Shown here: piece after piece, positions 32,097-40,955 of the stretch
Layout of the letters: each line of letters starts with the position of its first letter
Numbering within the stretch: position 1 is the stretch's first letter
Assembly: GCA_045600845.1 (NCBI GenBank)
Contig: JAZRYR010000011.1
Span: 80,192 to 144,191 of the forward strand
DNA: 64,000 bases
DNA from: RGIG5612 sp045600845
Lineage (GTDB): Bacteria; Bacillota; Clostridia; Lachnospirales; Lachnospiraceae
Reading direction: 5' to 3'
The notes under the pieces: model-generated
Seen by the model: the letters and a program-made list of their open reading frames with translations, nothing else
Database searches by the model: none
Told to the model about the DNA's origin: nothing
Position numbers and translations under genes: made by a program

Positions 32097-33722
32097 ATGG
32101 CAAAAGAAATCAAACATGGCGCAGAAGCTAGAGAAGCTCTTGGCAGAGGCGTTAATCAGTTAGCCGATACAGTTAAAGTTACATTAGGACCTAAAGGAAG
32201 AAACGTTGTTCTTTACAAACCTTATGGCAATCCATTGATCACAAACGATGGTGTTACTATCGCGAAAGAAATCGAATTCCCGGATTCTTTCGAAAACATG
32301 GGCGCGCAGCTTGTTCGTGAAGCTGCATCTAAGACAAATGATGTTGCTGGTGATGGTACAACAACCGCTACTGTATTAGCTCAGGCTATGATCAATGAAG
32401 GCGCAAAGAACCTGGCAGCTGGCGCTAACCCAATCATCCTTCGTAAAGGTATGAGCGCAGCTTGTGAAGCAGCAGTAACAGCTCTTCTTAAAATGGGAAG
32501 AAAAGTTAAAGGCAAAGAGCAGATTGCTCGCGTTGCTGCTATTTCCGCAGGTGATGACAACGTTGGCGAAATGGTTGCTGACGCTATGGAAAAAGTTACA
32601 AACGATGGTGTTATCACTATTGAAGAATCCAAGACAATGCAGACAGAACTGGACCTGGTAGAAGGTATGCAGTTCGACCGTGGATATATTTCTCCATACC
32701 TTTGCACAGATTTAGAGAAAATGGAAGCAGTTCTTGATAACCCATACATTCTTCTGACAGATAAGAAGATCACCGTTATCCAGGACATCCTTCCTCTTCT
32801 TGAGCAGATCGTTAAAACAGGCGCTAAGCTGTTAATCATCGCTGAAGATATCGAAGGCGAAGCTCTTACAACATTAATCGTTAACAAACTTCGTGGAACT
32901 TTCAACGTAGTAGCTGTTAAGGCTCCTGGCTATGGCGACAGAAGAAAAGAAATGTTAAAAGATATGGCAGTTCTTACAGGCGGACAGCTTATTTCGGAAG
33001 AAGTTGGTCTGGAACTGAAAGATACGGACCTTTCCATGTTAGGACGTGCTAAGACCGTTCGCGTTGACAAAGAGCATACAATCATTGTTGATGGTGTTGG
33101 AAGCAAGAAAGAAATCGCTGGCAGAATCGCTCTGATCAAATCCCAGATTGAAACAACAACTTCTGAATATGACAGAGAGAAAATGCAGGAAAGACTTGCT
33201 AAGTTATCCGGTGGTGTAGCTGTTATCCGTGTTGGTGCTGCAACAGAAGCTGAAATGAGAGAAAAGAAACTCCGTATGGAAGATGCTTTAGCAGCAACAA
33301 GAGCAGCAGTTGAAGAAGGCATTATCGCAGGCGGCGGCAGTGCATACATTCACGCTATTCCTAAGGTAGAAAAGGCAGTTGCCGGATTAGAAGGCGACGA
33401 GAAGACTGGTGCGAACATTGTTCTGAAAGCTCTGGAAGCTCCATTATATGTTATTGCTGAGAACGCAGGTCTGGAAGGCAGCGTTATCGTTAACAAGGTA
33501 AGAGAAATGAAAGACGGCGAAGGCTTCGACGCCCTGAACGGCAAATACGTTGAGATGGTTAAAGCTGGTATCCTTGACCCAGTTAAGGTTACTCGTTCTG
33601 CTCTTCAGAATGCAACCAGTGTTGCTTCTACCTACCTTACCACAGAAGCAGTTGTTGCGGACATAAAAGAGCCAGTTGCTCCAGCAGCTCCAGCAGCTCC
33701 AGGCATGGGCGGCATGATGTAA
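32097..33722 (+). CDS. groL: Chaperonin GroEL
   Basis: The 541-residue protein is full-length GroEL: TLGPKGRNVVLY and DGVTIAKEIEF near the start, AGDGTTTATVLAQAM for ATP hydrolysis (catalytic Asp in the DGTTT motif), AAVEEGIIAGGGSAYIHA, and a tail ending GMGGMM. It folds proteins inside a double ring with GroES. AGGAGG lies in front. The gene is followed by a hairpin near 33763, after which transcription probably stops. Confidence 0.97.
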   Translation: MAKEIKHGAEAREALGRGVNQLADTVKVTLGPKGRNVVLYKPYGNPLITNDGVTIAKEIEFPDSFENMGAQLVREAASKTNDVAGDGTTTATVLAQAMINEGAKNLAAGANPIILRKGMSAACEAAVTALLKMGRKVKGKEQIARVAAISAGDDNVGEMVADAMEKVTNDGVITIEESKTMQTELDLVEGMQFDRGYISPYLCTDLEKMEAVLDNPYILLTDKKITVIQDILPLLEQIVKTGAKLLIIAEDIEGEALTTLIVNKLRGTFNVVAVKAPGYGDRRKEMLKDMAVLTGGQLISEEVGLELKDTDLSMLGRAKTVRVDKEHTIIVDGVGSKKEIAGRIALIKSQIETTTSEYDREKMQERLAKLSGGVAVIRVGAATEAEMREKKLRMEDALAATRAAVEEGIIAGGGSAYIHAIPKVEKAVAGLEGDEKTGANIVLKALEAPLYVIAENAGLEGSVIVNKVREMKDGEGFDALNGKYVEMVKAGILDPVKVTRSALQNATSVASTYLTTEAVVADIKEPVAPAAPAAPGMGGMM

Positions 33723-33762
33723 TTTAAAACAGAAGAACTAAGAGTTATATAGATACTTCCTT

Positions 33763-33788
33763 TTGGGCAGGCTGAAAAGCCTGCTCAA
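33763..33788 (+). terminator. Probable terminator of groESL
   Basis: TTGGGCAGGCT pairs with AGCCTGCTCAA through one G-T wobble, with a GAAA tetraloop. The run of T after it is weak, so confidence is moderate. Confidence 0.55.
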
Positions 33789-33939
33789 TTAATATGTCCT
33801 GGAAAAGTTTTTAAATTACAATACCATTTGTAGATTATATGTAGTATAATATTACAACTGTCTTTATAGAGAGGGATAGTGGCGAAACAAATAGAAAAAG
33901 AAAAAAATTAATCATATAATTTTGAATAGGAGCGAGAAT

Positions 33940-36900
33940 ATGAACAGAGAATGGACTGCAAAATGGATAGGCCCACAGGAAAACGATAAATTTAATCCAG
34001 TAATTTATAAAGACTTCTTTATTGATGATGAAGTGAAAAAGGCCACTCTTTTTATCGCAAGCTTAGGACTGTTTGAAGCATATATCAATGGAACCAGAAT
34101 AGGTAACGAATATCTGTCTCCATATAAACAAGATCCGGAAAAAGGTGTTCCGTATTATGAATTTGATATAACCGACGAGTTAAATTACGGACCAGATTCG
34201 GAAGCGAATTCCCTGGATGTTTTCTTAGGATCCGGTTGGGAAGAGGAGAATACCGAACGTTTTGCTTTGAAAGCAGAGATCGTTATTGAAGTGGAGAAAA
34301 CCGAGGAAAAGGCAGAATATCTGTCTATGGAATTTGAAGAAGTTCTGGTTGAACCGGGAACTTTTTCCGAGGAGACGAAGAAAAAAGAGGAATTAGAAGA
34401 TATTATCGACCTGGATGAACTGTTTGTAGATGGTTCAGAAATGAATGATTTAGACAATTTATTTAATGATGATTTATTTGATGAATTTATCGATGAAATT
34501 ATTGAAGAAAAAAAGACAAACCCGCCGGTGGAAAAAACAGAAACGGAAGAAGTTTTTGATGTAGAAGAGTTATTGGAAGAGGCAGAACCGTTTGCAGAAG
34601 AAATCACAGAAAAAACGGCAGCCGCAGAAGAGATGGGTTTCGATATTTCTGCTGAGTTAATCAGCAAAGCAGGCTTTGATGAAAACGAGAAAGAGAATCC
34701 GGAAGAAGAACTTGAAGCTGAGGAAGAAGAACCCGTGGAAGAAGAGTTAGCAGAGGAGAGCGAAGAAACGGTAGAAGAAGCAATTGCCGGGACAGAAAGC
34801 GCCGAAGTTATCGAGGAAGAAGCAGAAGAAATCACGGAAGAGCTCATGGAAGAGGCAGAAGAAGTAGAAGAAGAGACAGAAGAAGAAATCGAAACAGTAG
34901 ATGAAGCTGAAATTATAGAAGAAACAGAAGAAGCAACCGAAGGTATTGCAGATGCTGTTTCCGTAGCTGGACTTGCTGGCTTAGCAGTAGTAGCTGAAAC
35001 AGCAGTAGACGCTGAGACCGAAGCTGCGGAGGAAACCGAAGCTGTTGAGGAATCGAAATCTGATATCCGGAAAGAAACGGAAGATGGGACAACACTTCCG
35101 GAAAATGTTATCGTCATCACAACCGATGAAACCTGGGGCTATTATGCTTCAGATATTGAAACCTGCGGTATTGGAAAAGGAGAAGTGTTTAACCGTCTGC
35201 TCTGGGCCGATAAGGACAATCCGGATAGAACGGTAGAGGTTCTGGATCTGGACCTTCCTTTAGTGGAACGTTATGCAGAACCGATTTCCATTCTGGAAGA
35301 GCTGAAAGCAGAGGAAATCGTGAAGAATGCTGCCGGCGAAGTATTTTTGGATTTTGGAAAACCTTTTACCGGTTATGTATCCTTTACATCAAATTGCCCG
35401 GAGGGCTCGAAGATTGTTTTTGATTTTGTGAAAGATCCGGAGGAAGAAATCGGACAGCCGGGCTTTACCTATATTGCCGATGGCGTTCCGGAAGTAGTCA
35501 GCGCTCATTTTACCTATTTCCAGGGAAGGTATGTAAAGGTCAGTGGATGGAACGGCGAACTGAATCCAGAAATCTTTAAGGCAATCGTTGTGCTGCCGGA
35601 AGAACCGGAAGTAGTGGAAGAGCCAGAAGAAGTAATTGCAGAAGAGGAACTGGAAGCAATTCTTCAGACCGGATATATTGAGACTTCCGACGAAAACCTG
35701 AACCGTCTATTTGATAATATTTTCACGAGACAGGATATTCTTTTTGCCGATATCGATTCCGAAGAAATTCCGGACGGTGTAACAGAAGCAGTCAATAAAT
35801 TTGCGACAGCAGCCTGCTACAACATGGATGTAAAAGAATATATTGAAACAATGCTGGAAGGCCAGAACGGGAAATGTCTTGTTACTGTCCCATGGGCTTT
35901 GTATTGTATGTATGGCGATAAGGAAGGCCTGGAAAATCAGTACGATGCTATGAAGGCTTATGTGGATGAGTCAAAAGATGAAATAGAAGGCTATCTGAAA
36001 GAGTCCGAAGAGTTTCTTCCATATGATGAGTTCTCAGACCCGGCATTCATTGCTTCTGCAAATTATTTTGAAGTGGCAGATATTGTTGAAAAAGCTGCAA
36101 AGGTGCTGGGAAAAGAAGAGGATGAAGCAACATACGGAAAATTGGCTGCAGATGTAAAATCTGCTGTCCTGGATGAATATTTTACACCTACCGGAAGAAA
36201 CTTCCTTTCCACCCAGGAAGAATTGGTTACAGCTTTAAGAACCGGTATGTTCAACAATAGAGAACGCCTGATAACAGATCTTAAGACGAACTTTAAAGAG
36301 AATTGCTATCAGATTACCTGTGGTTTTGAAGAAACTCCGCAGCTGTGCAAGACTTTGGCAGATAACGGTCTGGAAGATCTGGCATATCGATTCCTCCTGG
36401 ATATTGATAATTATGGATGGTTATATGGCGTGGAAGAATCGGATACCACAATCTGGACCAGCCCGGATTCAATTCTGGAAGACGGAACGATTGACAAAGA
36501 GATTCTGGAAGCGGATGACAGCATGGAATATGGTGCGGTTGCTGAATTCCTTTATGCGTATATTTTAGGAATTAAACCTTTGGAGCCAGGCTTCCAAAAA
36601 ATCGAATTGGCACCAGTCCCAAATTCTAATCTTGTTTATGCGAATGGCGAATATCAATCACCGGTAGGGAAAATTGTTTCCGGATGGGAAGTTTTGGAAG
36701 ATGGAACCATTCAGCTGCATTTCGAAATTCCGGAAGGAGCAGAGGCAAAAGTGATTCTTCCTGCCTGTGAGGATGAAAACATCGCTGTTCAGAATCTGGC
36801 GGGCGGTGTGTATGATTTTGAGTATATGCCGACAAAGGACTATATTCACCTTTTTAATGAAAACAGCACCATTGGGGATCTCCTGAAGTATCAGGATTCC

Positions 36901-37056
36901 ATAGATATTATTGAGGAAATCCGGCCGGAACTGATGGAAACGATAAAAAATGCAGACAGAAAAGTCCTGGCAGAACCATTGGATTGTATTGAAAATCTTG
37001 GAATTGGGGAAGAAGAACTGAAAGAAATAAAAGAAAAAATCTGTCAATTACTCTGA
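33940..37056 (+). CDS. GH78 alpha-L-rhamnosidase-like protein with lost catalytic motif and acidic insert
   Basis: ATG 33940 (AGGAG 7 bases upstream) gives 1038 residues and no signal peptide. The domain plan is GH78: N-terminal WTAKWIG and LGLFEAYINGTRIG with LDVFLGSGW; the jelly-roll LDFGKPFTGYVSF and FTYFQGRYVKVSGW; then the six-hairpin barrel with AACYNMDV, YHLTTGF-like YQITCGFEETPQLC and SMEYGAVAEFLY, and a C-terminal beta domain. Two features are abnormal. The acid-catalyst motif (DCPQRDER...GWTGDAQ in active enzymes) is replaced by DSEEIPDGVTEA, and the ERWD motif is SPDS. Between N-domain halves lie about 270 residues (119-386) very rich in Glu. It is probably a non-catalytic cytoplasmic protein; its role is unknown. 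Confidence 0.8.
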   Translation: MNREWTAKWIGPQENDKFNPVIYKDFFIDDEVKKATLFIASLGLFEAYINGTRIGNEYLSPYKQDPEKGVPYYEFDITDELNYGPDSEANSLDVFLGSGWEEENTERFALKAEIVIEVEKTEEKAEYLSMEFEEVLVEPGTFSEETKKKEELEDIIDLDELFVDGSEMNDLDNLFNDDLFDEFIDEIIEEKKTNPPVEKTETEEVFDVEELLEEAEPFAEEITEKTAAAEEMGFDISAELISKAGFDENEKENPEEELEAEEEEPVEEELAEESEETVEEAIAGTESAEVIEEEAEEITEELMEEAEEVEEETEEEIETVDEAEIIEETEEATEGIADAVSVAGLAGLAVVAETAVDAETEAAEETEAVEESKSDIRKETEDGTTLPENVIVITTDETWGYYASDIETCGIGKGEVFNRLLWADKDNPDRTVEVLDLDLPLVERYAEPISILEELKAEEIVKNAAGEVFLDFGKPFTGYVSFTSNCPEGSKIVFDFVKDPEEEIGQPGFTYIADGVPEVVSAHFTYFQGRYVKVSGWNGELNPEIFKAIVVLPEEPEVVEEPEEVIAEEELEAILQTGYIETSDENLNRLFDNIFTRQDILFADIDSEEIPDGVTEAVNKFATAACYNMDVKEYIETMLEGQNGKCLVTVPWALYCMYGDKEGLENQYDAMKAYVDESKDEIEGYLKESEEFLPYDEFSDPAFIASANYFEVADIVEKAAKVLGKEEDEATYGKLAADVKSAVLDEYFTPTGRNFLSTQEELVTALRTGMFNNRERLITDLKTNFKENCYQITCGFEETPQLCKTLADNGLEDLAYRFLLDIDNYGWLYGVEESDTTIWTSPDSILEDGTIDKEILEADDSMEYGAVAEFLYAYILGIKPLEPGFQKIELAPVPNSNLVYANGEYQSPVGKIVSGWEVLEDGTIQLHFEIPEGAEAKVILPACEDENIAVQNLAGGVYDFEYMPTKDYIHLFNENSTIGDLLKYQDSIDIIEEIRPELMETIKNADRKVLAEPLDCIENLGIGEEELKEIKEKICQLL

Positions 37057-37080
37057 TTCGGAAGAAAAAACGCTTTTTTT

Positions 37081-37119
37081 GCCACAATTTATAGTAATCT
37101 GCTATAAATTGTGGCTTTT
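37081..37119 (+). terminator. Strong intrinsic terminator after the GH78-like gene
   Basis: GCCACAATTTATAG and CTATAAATTGTGGC form a perfect 14-bp stem with a seven-base loop, followed by TTTTG. A preceding A/T run would let it act in both directions. Confidence 0.85.
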
Positions 37120-37121
37120 GT

Positions 37122-37150
37122 TTGCTATATACTACTAAATATGGTAAAAT
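37122..37150 (+). promoter_or_regulatory. nrdR: Promoter of nrdR
   Basis: TTGCTA and TAAAAT are 17 bases apart, 36 bases before the nrdR start codon. It starts right after the preceding terminator. Confidence 0.6.
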
Positions 37151-37185
37151 CAAAAAAATTATGAATAAATGGAGGTCTTTTTCGT

Positions 37186-37635
37186 ATGAAGTGTCCTTTT
37201 TGTGGCTGTATTGAAACGAAGGTATTGGATTCCAGGCCGAATGAAGATCGAACGGCGATTCGACGTCGGCGTGTCTGTGACCAATGTAATAAACGGTTTA
37301 CAACTTATGAAAAGATTGAAACTATCCCTTTGATCGTTATTAAAAAAGATAATAACCGGGAAGCATATGACCGTACCAAGATTGAAAAAGGTGTTCTTCG
37401 TGCCTGCTATAAACGGCCGGTTTCTGCAGCCAGATTAGAACAACTTATTGATGATATTGAAACATCGATTTATTCTCTCGAGACTTCCGAAGTGAAAAGC
37501 ACCGCCATTGGTGAGATTGTCATGGATGCTTTAAAAGAAGTTGATCAGGTTGCATATGTTCGATTTGCATCTGTTTACCGTGAGTTCAAAGATGTTAACA
37601 CCTTCATAGATGAAATTAAAAAATTGAACGAGTAA
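37186..37635 (+). CDS. nrdR: Transcriptional repressor NrdR
   Basis: The 149-residue protein is NrdR: a zinc ribbon (MKCPFCG with the second pair CDQCNKRF), the conserved RRRVCDQC and RFTTYE block, then an ATP-cone domain (KKDNNREAYDRTKIEKGV). It represses ribonucleotide reductase genes according to dATP/ATP level. No NrdR box pair is obvious in its own promoter. GGAGG is 10 bases before the ATG. Its stop overlaps the next start (TAATG). Confidence 0.95.
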   Translation: MKCPFCGCIETKVLDSRPNEDRTAIRRRRVCDQCNKRFTTYEKIETIPLIVIKKDNNREAYDRTKIEKGVLRACYKRPVSAARLEQLIDDIETSIYSLETSEVKSTAIGEIVMDALKEVDQVAYVRFASVYREFKDVNTFIDEIKKLNE

Positions 37636-38150
37636 TGTTTAAAAAATTCTATCCAACTGTGTATGTGTTAAGCGCATACACAGTTGATTTTTCTGAAATT
37701 TATAATAAAGGATACCGGGTACTTATTCTGGATGTGGATAATACTCTGGTGGAACACGGAGCACCGGCAGATGAAAAAGCAGTTGCTTTTTTTGAGTATG
37801 TTCACGACCTGGGTCTGAAAACATGCATTCTTTCCAATAATTCTGAACCAAGAATAAAGCCTTTTGCGGACGCTGTGAAAAGCGATTATATTTTTGACGC
37901 TGGTAAGCCAAAACGCTCTGGCTATGAAAAAGCCATGAAAAAACTGGGTGGAAATAAAAGCAATACTCTTTTTATGGGAGATCAGCTGTTTACCGATATT
38001 TATGGGGCCAACCGAACCGGCATTAAGTCTATCCTTGTGAAACCGATAAAAATAGACCCACAGTTTTTGATCCGCCTGAAACGACAGGGGGAAAAAATCG
38101 TCCTGCCTTTTTATTTCGCTTATGCGAAACGGCATCCTAAGAGCTTATAA
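37635..38150 (+). CDS. YqeG family HAD-type phosphatase
   Basis: The 171-residue protein matches YqeG/HAD-IIIA: FKKFYPTVYVLSAYTVDF, the nucleophile motif ILDVDNTLVEHG (DxD), ILSNNSEPR and the GDQLFTDIYGANRTGI motif with acidic metal ligands. Such proteins are putative phosphatases of the cytoplasm; the substrate is not known, though the family is often coded beside aroE or a YqeH GTPase, as here with aroE. It is translationally coupled to nrdR by a one-base overlap. Confidence 0.88.
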   Translation: MFKKFYPTVYVLSAYTVDFSEIYNKGYRVLILDVDNTLVEHGAPADEKAVAFFEYVHDLGLKTCILSNNSEPRIKPFADAVKSDYIFDAGKPKRSGYEKAMKKLGGNKSNTLFMGDQLFTDIYGANRTGIKSILVKPIKIDPQFLIRLKRQGEKIVLPFYFAYAKRHPKSL

Positions 38151-38152
38151 AA

Positions 38153-38902
38153 ATGATAGATAAAAGATATGAAAAAGATATAAAAGTGCTCACAGGACTC
38201 ATTGGGAGTCCTGTTTCTCATAGTCTTTCTCCCTCCATCCATAAAGAGGGCTTTCGAAAGAACGGAATGGAAGGCTATGACTATATACTTATGGATTCCG
38301 CAGAAACCAGCCTGGATATAATCTTATCCCACATGGATGAAAGATTTATTGGCTTTAATGTCACCATGCCGGATAAATTGGAAATCATGAAATACTTAGA
38401 TAAGCTTTCGGAAGAAGCGGAAGCTATTGGCGCCGTGAATACGGTTAAAATCCAAAATGGAAAATTAACCGGATACAATACGGATGGCAAAGGATTTGTG
38501 GAAGCCCTGAAGAAACATGGCGTGACGATAAAAGAAAAGAAGATTCTTATTTTTGGCGCAGGAGGGGCAGCAAAGGCAGTTGCTTACGAACTGGAGAGAG
38601 AAGGCGCAAAGGTGGAAATTCTTCACCGGCCGGAAAAAGAAGAATTGCATTCAAAATTAATAGAGTGCGATATTTTTATTAATGCTTCCCCGGTAGGAAT
38701 GGATGGAATTTCTGCTCCTATTGAGCATTTAAATAATGTGAAAAAAGATCTGTTTATAGCAGATCTGATCTATAAACCAGAGACTACAAAACTGTTGGAA
38801 ATGGCAGAAAAAAAAGGTCTCAGATTCATGAATGGAATGGCTATGTTATATGAACAGGCGAACCTGTCATTTCACATCTGGCATGGCGTAAAAATTTCTT
38901 AA
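38153..38902 (+). CDS. aroE: Shikimate dehydrogenase
   Basis: The 249-residue protein is AroE: GLIGSPVSHSLSPSIHKEGF binds shikimate, FNVTMPDK supplies the catalytic Lys, GAVNTVKIQNGKLTGYNTDG follows, and IFGAGGAAKAVAYEL is the NADP(H) loop. It reduces 3-dehydroshikimate. It starts 3 bases after the YqeG gene. The next shikimate enzymes (AroD-AroK fusion) are coded 3.9 kb downstream, beyond an ABC exporter, as if this cassette had been inserted in a shikimate operon. Confidence 0.94.
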   Translation: MIDKRYEKDIKVLTGLIGSPVSHSLSPSIHKEGFRKNGMEGYDYILMDSAETSLDIILSHMDERFIGFNVTMPDKLEIMKYLDKLSEEAEAIGAVNTVKIQNGKLTGYNTDGKGFVEALKKHGVTIKEKKILIFGAGGAAKAVAYELEREGAKVEILHRPEKEELHSKLIECDIFINASPVGMDGISAPIEHLNNVKKDLFIADLIYKPETTKLLEMAEKKGLRFMNGMAMLYEQANLSFHIWHGVKIS

Positions 38903-38982
38903 TATTTCTATACAATATACCCAAAATTATTTAGTAATATTTATTGATTTTTGTATGTAAACAACCAACTTTCAAATTGTTG

Positions 38983-39011
38983 TTGTATTGGTATTGCAAA
39001 AATAATACAAT
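38983..39011 (+). promoter_or_regulatory. Promoter overlapped by an inverted repeat, before the ABC exporter
   Basis: TTGTAT and TACAAT are 17 bases apart. The two boxes are part of an inverted repeat, TTGTATT (38983-38989) and AATACAA (39004-39010), so a dimeric repressor could cover the promoter. This would suit a drug-efflux-type operon, but no regulator gene is next to it. Confidence 0.45.
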
Positions 39012-39031
39012 TAGACCATCAGTGAATTTTT

Positions 39032-39156
39032 GCTTTTTTCACGATGCTTTTTTGTGCGTAAAATGAGCCCAGCGGCCGCCGCTTGCGAGCGGACATTGGG
39101 CGAAAACGTACAGCGAGACGAAGTCGAGCCTGTGCGTAGAAAAGCGTGAAGAAAGC
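39032..39156. repeat. GC-rich cloverleaf palindromic element (REP/MITE-like)
   Basis: A 12-bp outer stem, GCTTTTTTCACG / CGTGAAGAAAGC with one T-G pair, encloses two arms. Arm one has GCCCA/TGGGC around the hairpin CCGCT-TGCG-AGCGG. Arm two has ACGTACAG/CTGTGCGT around GAC-GAA-GTC. TGTGCGTA also occurs twice as a direct repeat (39053, 39131). The base composition is much more GC-rich than the flanks. It looks like an imported non-coding mobile or repeat element rather than part of the exporter leader. Confidence 0.6.
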
Positions 39157-39194
39157 GGTAGCAATTGTAGTTAGAAGAAGAAATAGGAGTAGAA

Positions 39195-40955
39195 ATGTTA
39201 AAATTATTAAGATTCCTCAACAAGAAAGACTGGGTGTATGTCTTCTTTGTAGTGGTATTCGTATGCTGCGGTGTATTCCTTTCACTGAAGCTGCCGGACT
39301 ACATGACAAACGTTACCCAGTTAGTTGAAACTGGCGGCTCCGTAGAAGAGGTATGGAGTGCCGGTCTTTGGATGCTGTTATGTGCAGTTGGTGATGCATT
39401 CTGTACTATCCTGATGGGATACTTCTCATCCAAGGTTGCAGCAGATTTCTCTGCATCCCTTCGTGCTGCTGTTTACAACAAAGTAGTAAGCTTCTCCATG
39501 GAAGAGATCAGCTTATTCTCAACATCCAGTTTATTGACAAGATCAACAAACGATATTACACAGATTGCAATCATGATTACCAACTGTATGCAGTCTCTGT
39601 TAAGAGCACCGATCATGGCTGTCTGGGCTTTCATTAAGATTTTAGGCAGAGCTTATCAGTATCTGATCGTATTAGGTGTTGCTGTTGCTATTCTGGTTGT
39701 TGTTATTCTGACAAACTTCAAACTGGTTGTTCCAAAATTCCGTTTGATTCAGAAGTTGACGGATAACCTGAATGCGGTATCTCGTGAGAACTTAACCGGT
39801 GTTCGTGTTGTTAGAGCATACAATGCTGAAGATTACCAGCAGGAAAAATTCAACATTGCCAATAAAGATTTATACGATAACCACTTGTATACAGGAAAGG
39901 TTATGGCTTACCTGCCACCATCCATGCAGTTCGTTATGAGTACAACTTCCCTGTGCATTTATTGGGTAGGTTCTCGTCTGATCCAGAACATGGCAGATCC
40001 AATGATGAAGATCGGTATGTTCAGTGAGCTTGTTACATTCATGGCATATGCTATGCAGATTATCGGTGCTTTCATGATGATTTCCTTTACATTCCTCATG
40101 ATTCCAAGATGTCTGGTTGCAGCAGGCCGTGTTAATGAAGTGCTTTCAACAGATGCTAAAGTTAAAGATGGTACAAACCTGAATATTCCAAAAGGAAAAG
40201 GCACTGTTGAATTCAAGAATGTTGGATTCACATATCCAGATGCAGAAGAACCTGTTCTTAAAGATGTTTCCTTTACAGCAAATGCTGGAGATACAGTAGC
40301 ATTTATCGGATCAACCGGATCAGGAAAGAGTACACTGATTAACCTGGTTCCAAGATTCTTCGATGTTACAGAAGGTCAGGTTTTAGTAGACGGAGTAGAT
40401 GTAAGAGAATACACGCAGCATGATCTCCGTTCCAGAATCGGTTATATTTCACAGAAGGCAACTCTGTTCAAGGGAACTCTTCGCTCCAACGTTGCTTATG
40501 GTGATTATGGTGATGAAGTAGTTGATGACGAAAGAGTTATTCATGCGTTAACCGTTGCTCAGGGTAAAGATATTATTACGAAGACAGAAGATGGCATTAA
40601 CCAGGAAGTTGCACAGGGTGGTACAAACTTCTCCGGTGGCCAGAAACAGCGTATTTCTATTGCAAGAGCAATCTGCAAACGTCCTGAAATTTTTATTTTC
40701 GACGATTCTTTCTCAGCTTTGGACTATAAGACTGATAAGGTCCTGAGAAGTGAACTGAAGAAAGAAACTAACGGTGCCACAACATTAATCGTAGCGCAGC
40801 GTATCGGTACCGTTAAAGATGCAGATTTAATTGTTGTTTTGGATGAAGGCAAAGTTGTTGGTGAAGGAACTCATGCAGAACTTATGAAGTCCTGTGAAGT
40901 TTACCAGCAGATTGCTTATTCACAGTTATCAGAGGAGGAATTGGCCAATGCGTAG
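39195..40955 (+). CDS. ABC exporter half-transporter, degenerate-site subunit
   Basis: The 586-residue protein has six transmembrane helices in the first 300 residues and an ATPase domain: Walker A GSTGSGKSTL, signature FSGGQKQR, Walker B IFIFDDSFSALD. The residue after the Walker B Asp is Asp rather than catalytic Glu, the mark of the degenerate partner in heterodimeric exporters such as BmrCD or TM287/288. Its partner is coded directly downstream with an 8-base overlap. These pairs expel lipids, peptides or drugs. Identity of the cargo is not shown by sequence. Confidence 0.9.
   Translation: MLKLLRFLNKKDWVYVFFVVVFVCCGVFLSLKLPDYMTNVTQLVETGGSVEEVWSAGLWMLLCAVGDAFCTILMGYFSSKVAADFSASLRAAVYNKVVSFSMEEISLFSTSSLLTRSTNDITQIAIMITNCMQSLLRAPIMAVWAFIKILGRAYQYLIVLGVAVAILVVVILTNFKLVVPKFRLIQKLTDNLNAVSRENLTGVRVVRAYNAEDYQQEKFNIANKDLYDNHLYTGKVMAYLPPSMQFVMSTTSLCIYWVGSRLIQNMADPMMKIGMFSELVTFMAYAMQIIGAFMMISFTFLMIPRCLVAAGRVNEVLSTDAKVKDGTNLNIPKGKGTVEFKNVGFTYPDAEEPVLKDVSFTANAGDTVAFIGSTGSGKSTLINLVPRFFDVTEGQVLVDGVDVREYTQHDLRSRIGYISQKATLFKGTLRSNVAYGDYGDEVVDDERVIHALTVAQGKDIITKTEDGINQEVAQGGTNFSGGQKQRISIARAICKRPEIFIFDDSFSALDYKTDKVLRSELKKETNGATTLIVAQRIGTVKDADLIVVLDEGKVVGEGTHAELMKSCEVYQQIAYSQLSEEELANA

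Noticed and set aside
34185..35120. Long minus-strand ORF (311 codons), almost all Ser, Ala, Val and Ile
   Set aside because: It is the complement of the Glu-rich part of the GH78-like gene: GAA/GAG codons read backwards give TTC/CTC-type serine-rich frames. No ribosome-binding site, no domain.
39011..39223. Minus-strand 70-codon ORF across the cloverleaf element
   Set aside because: It arises from the palindromic DNA and has no start signals or recognisable residues.
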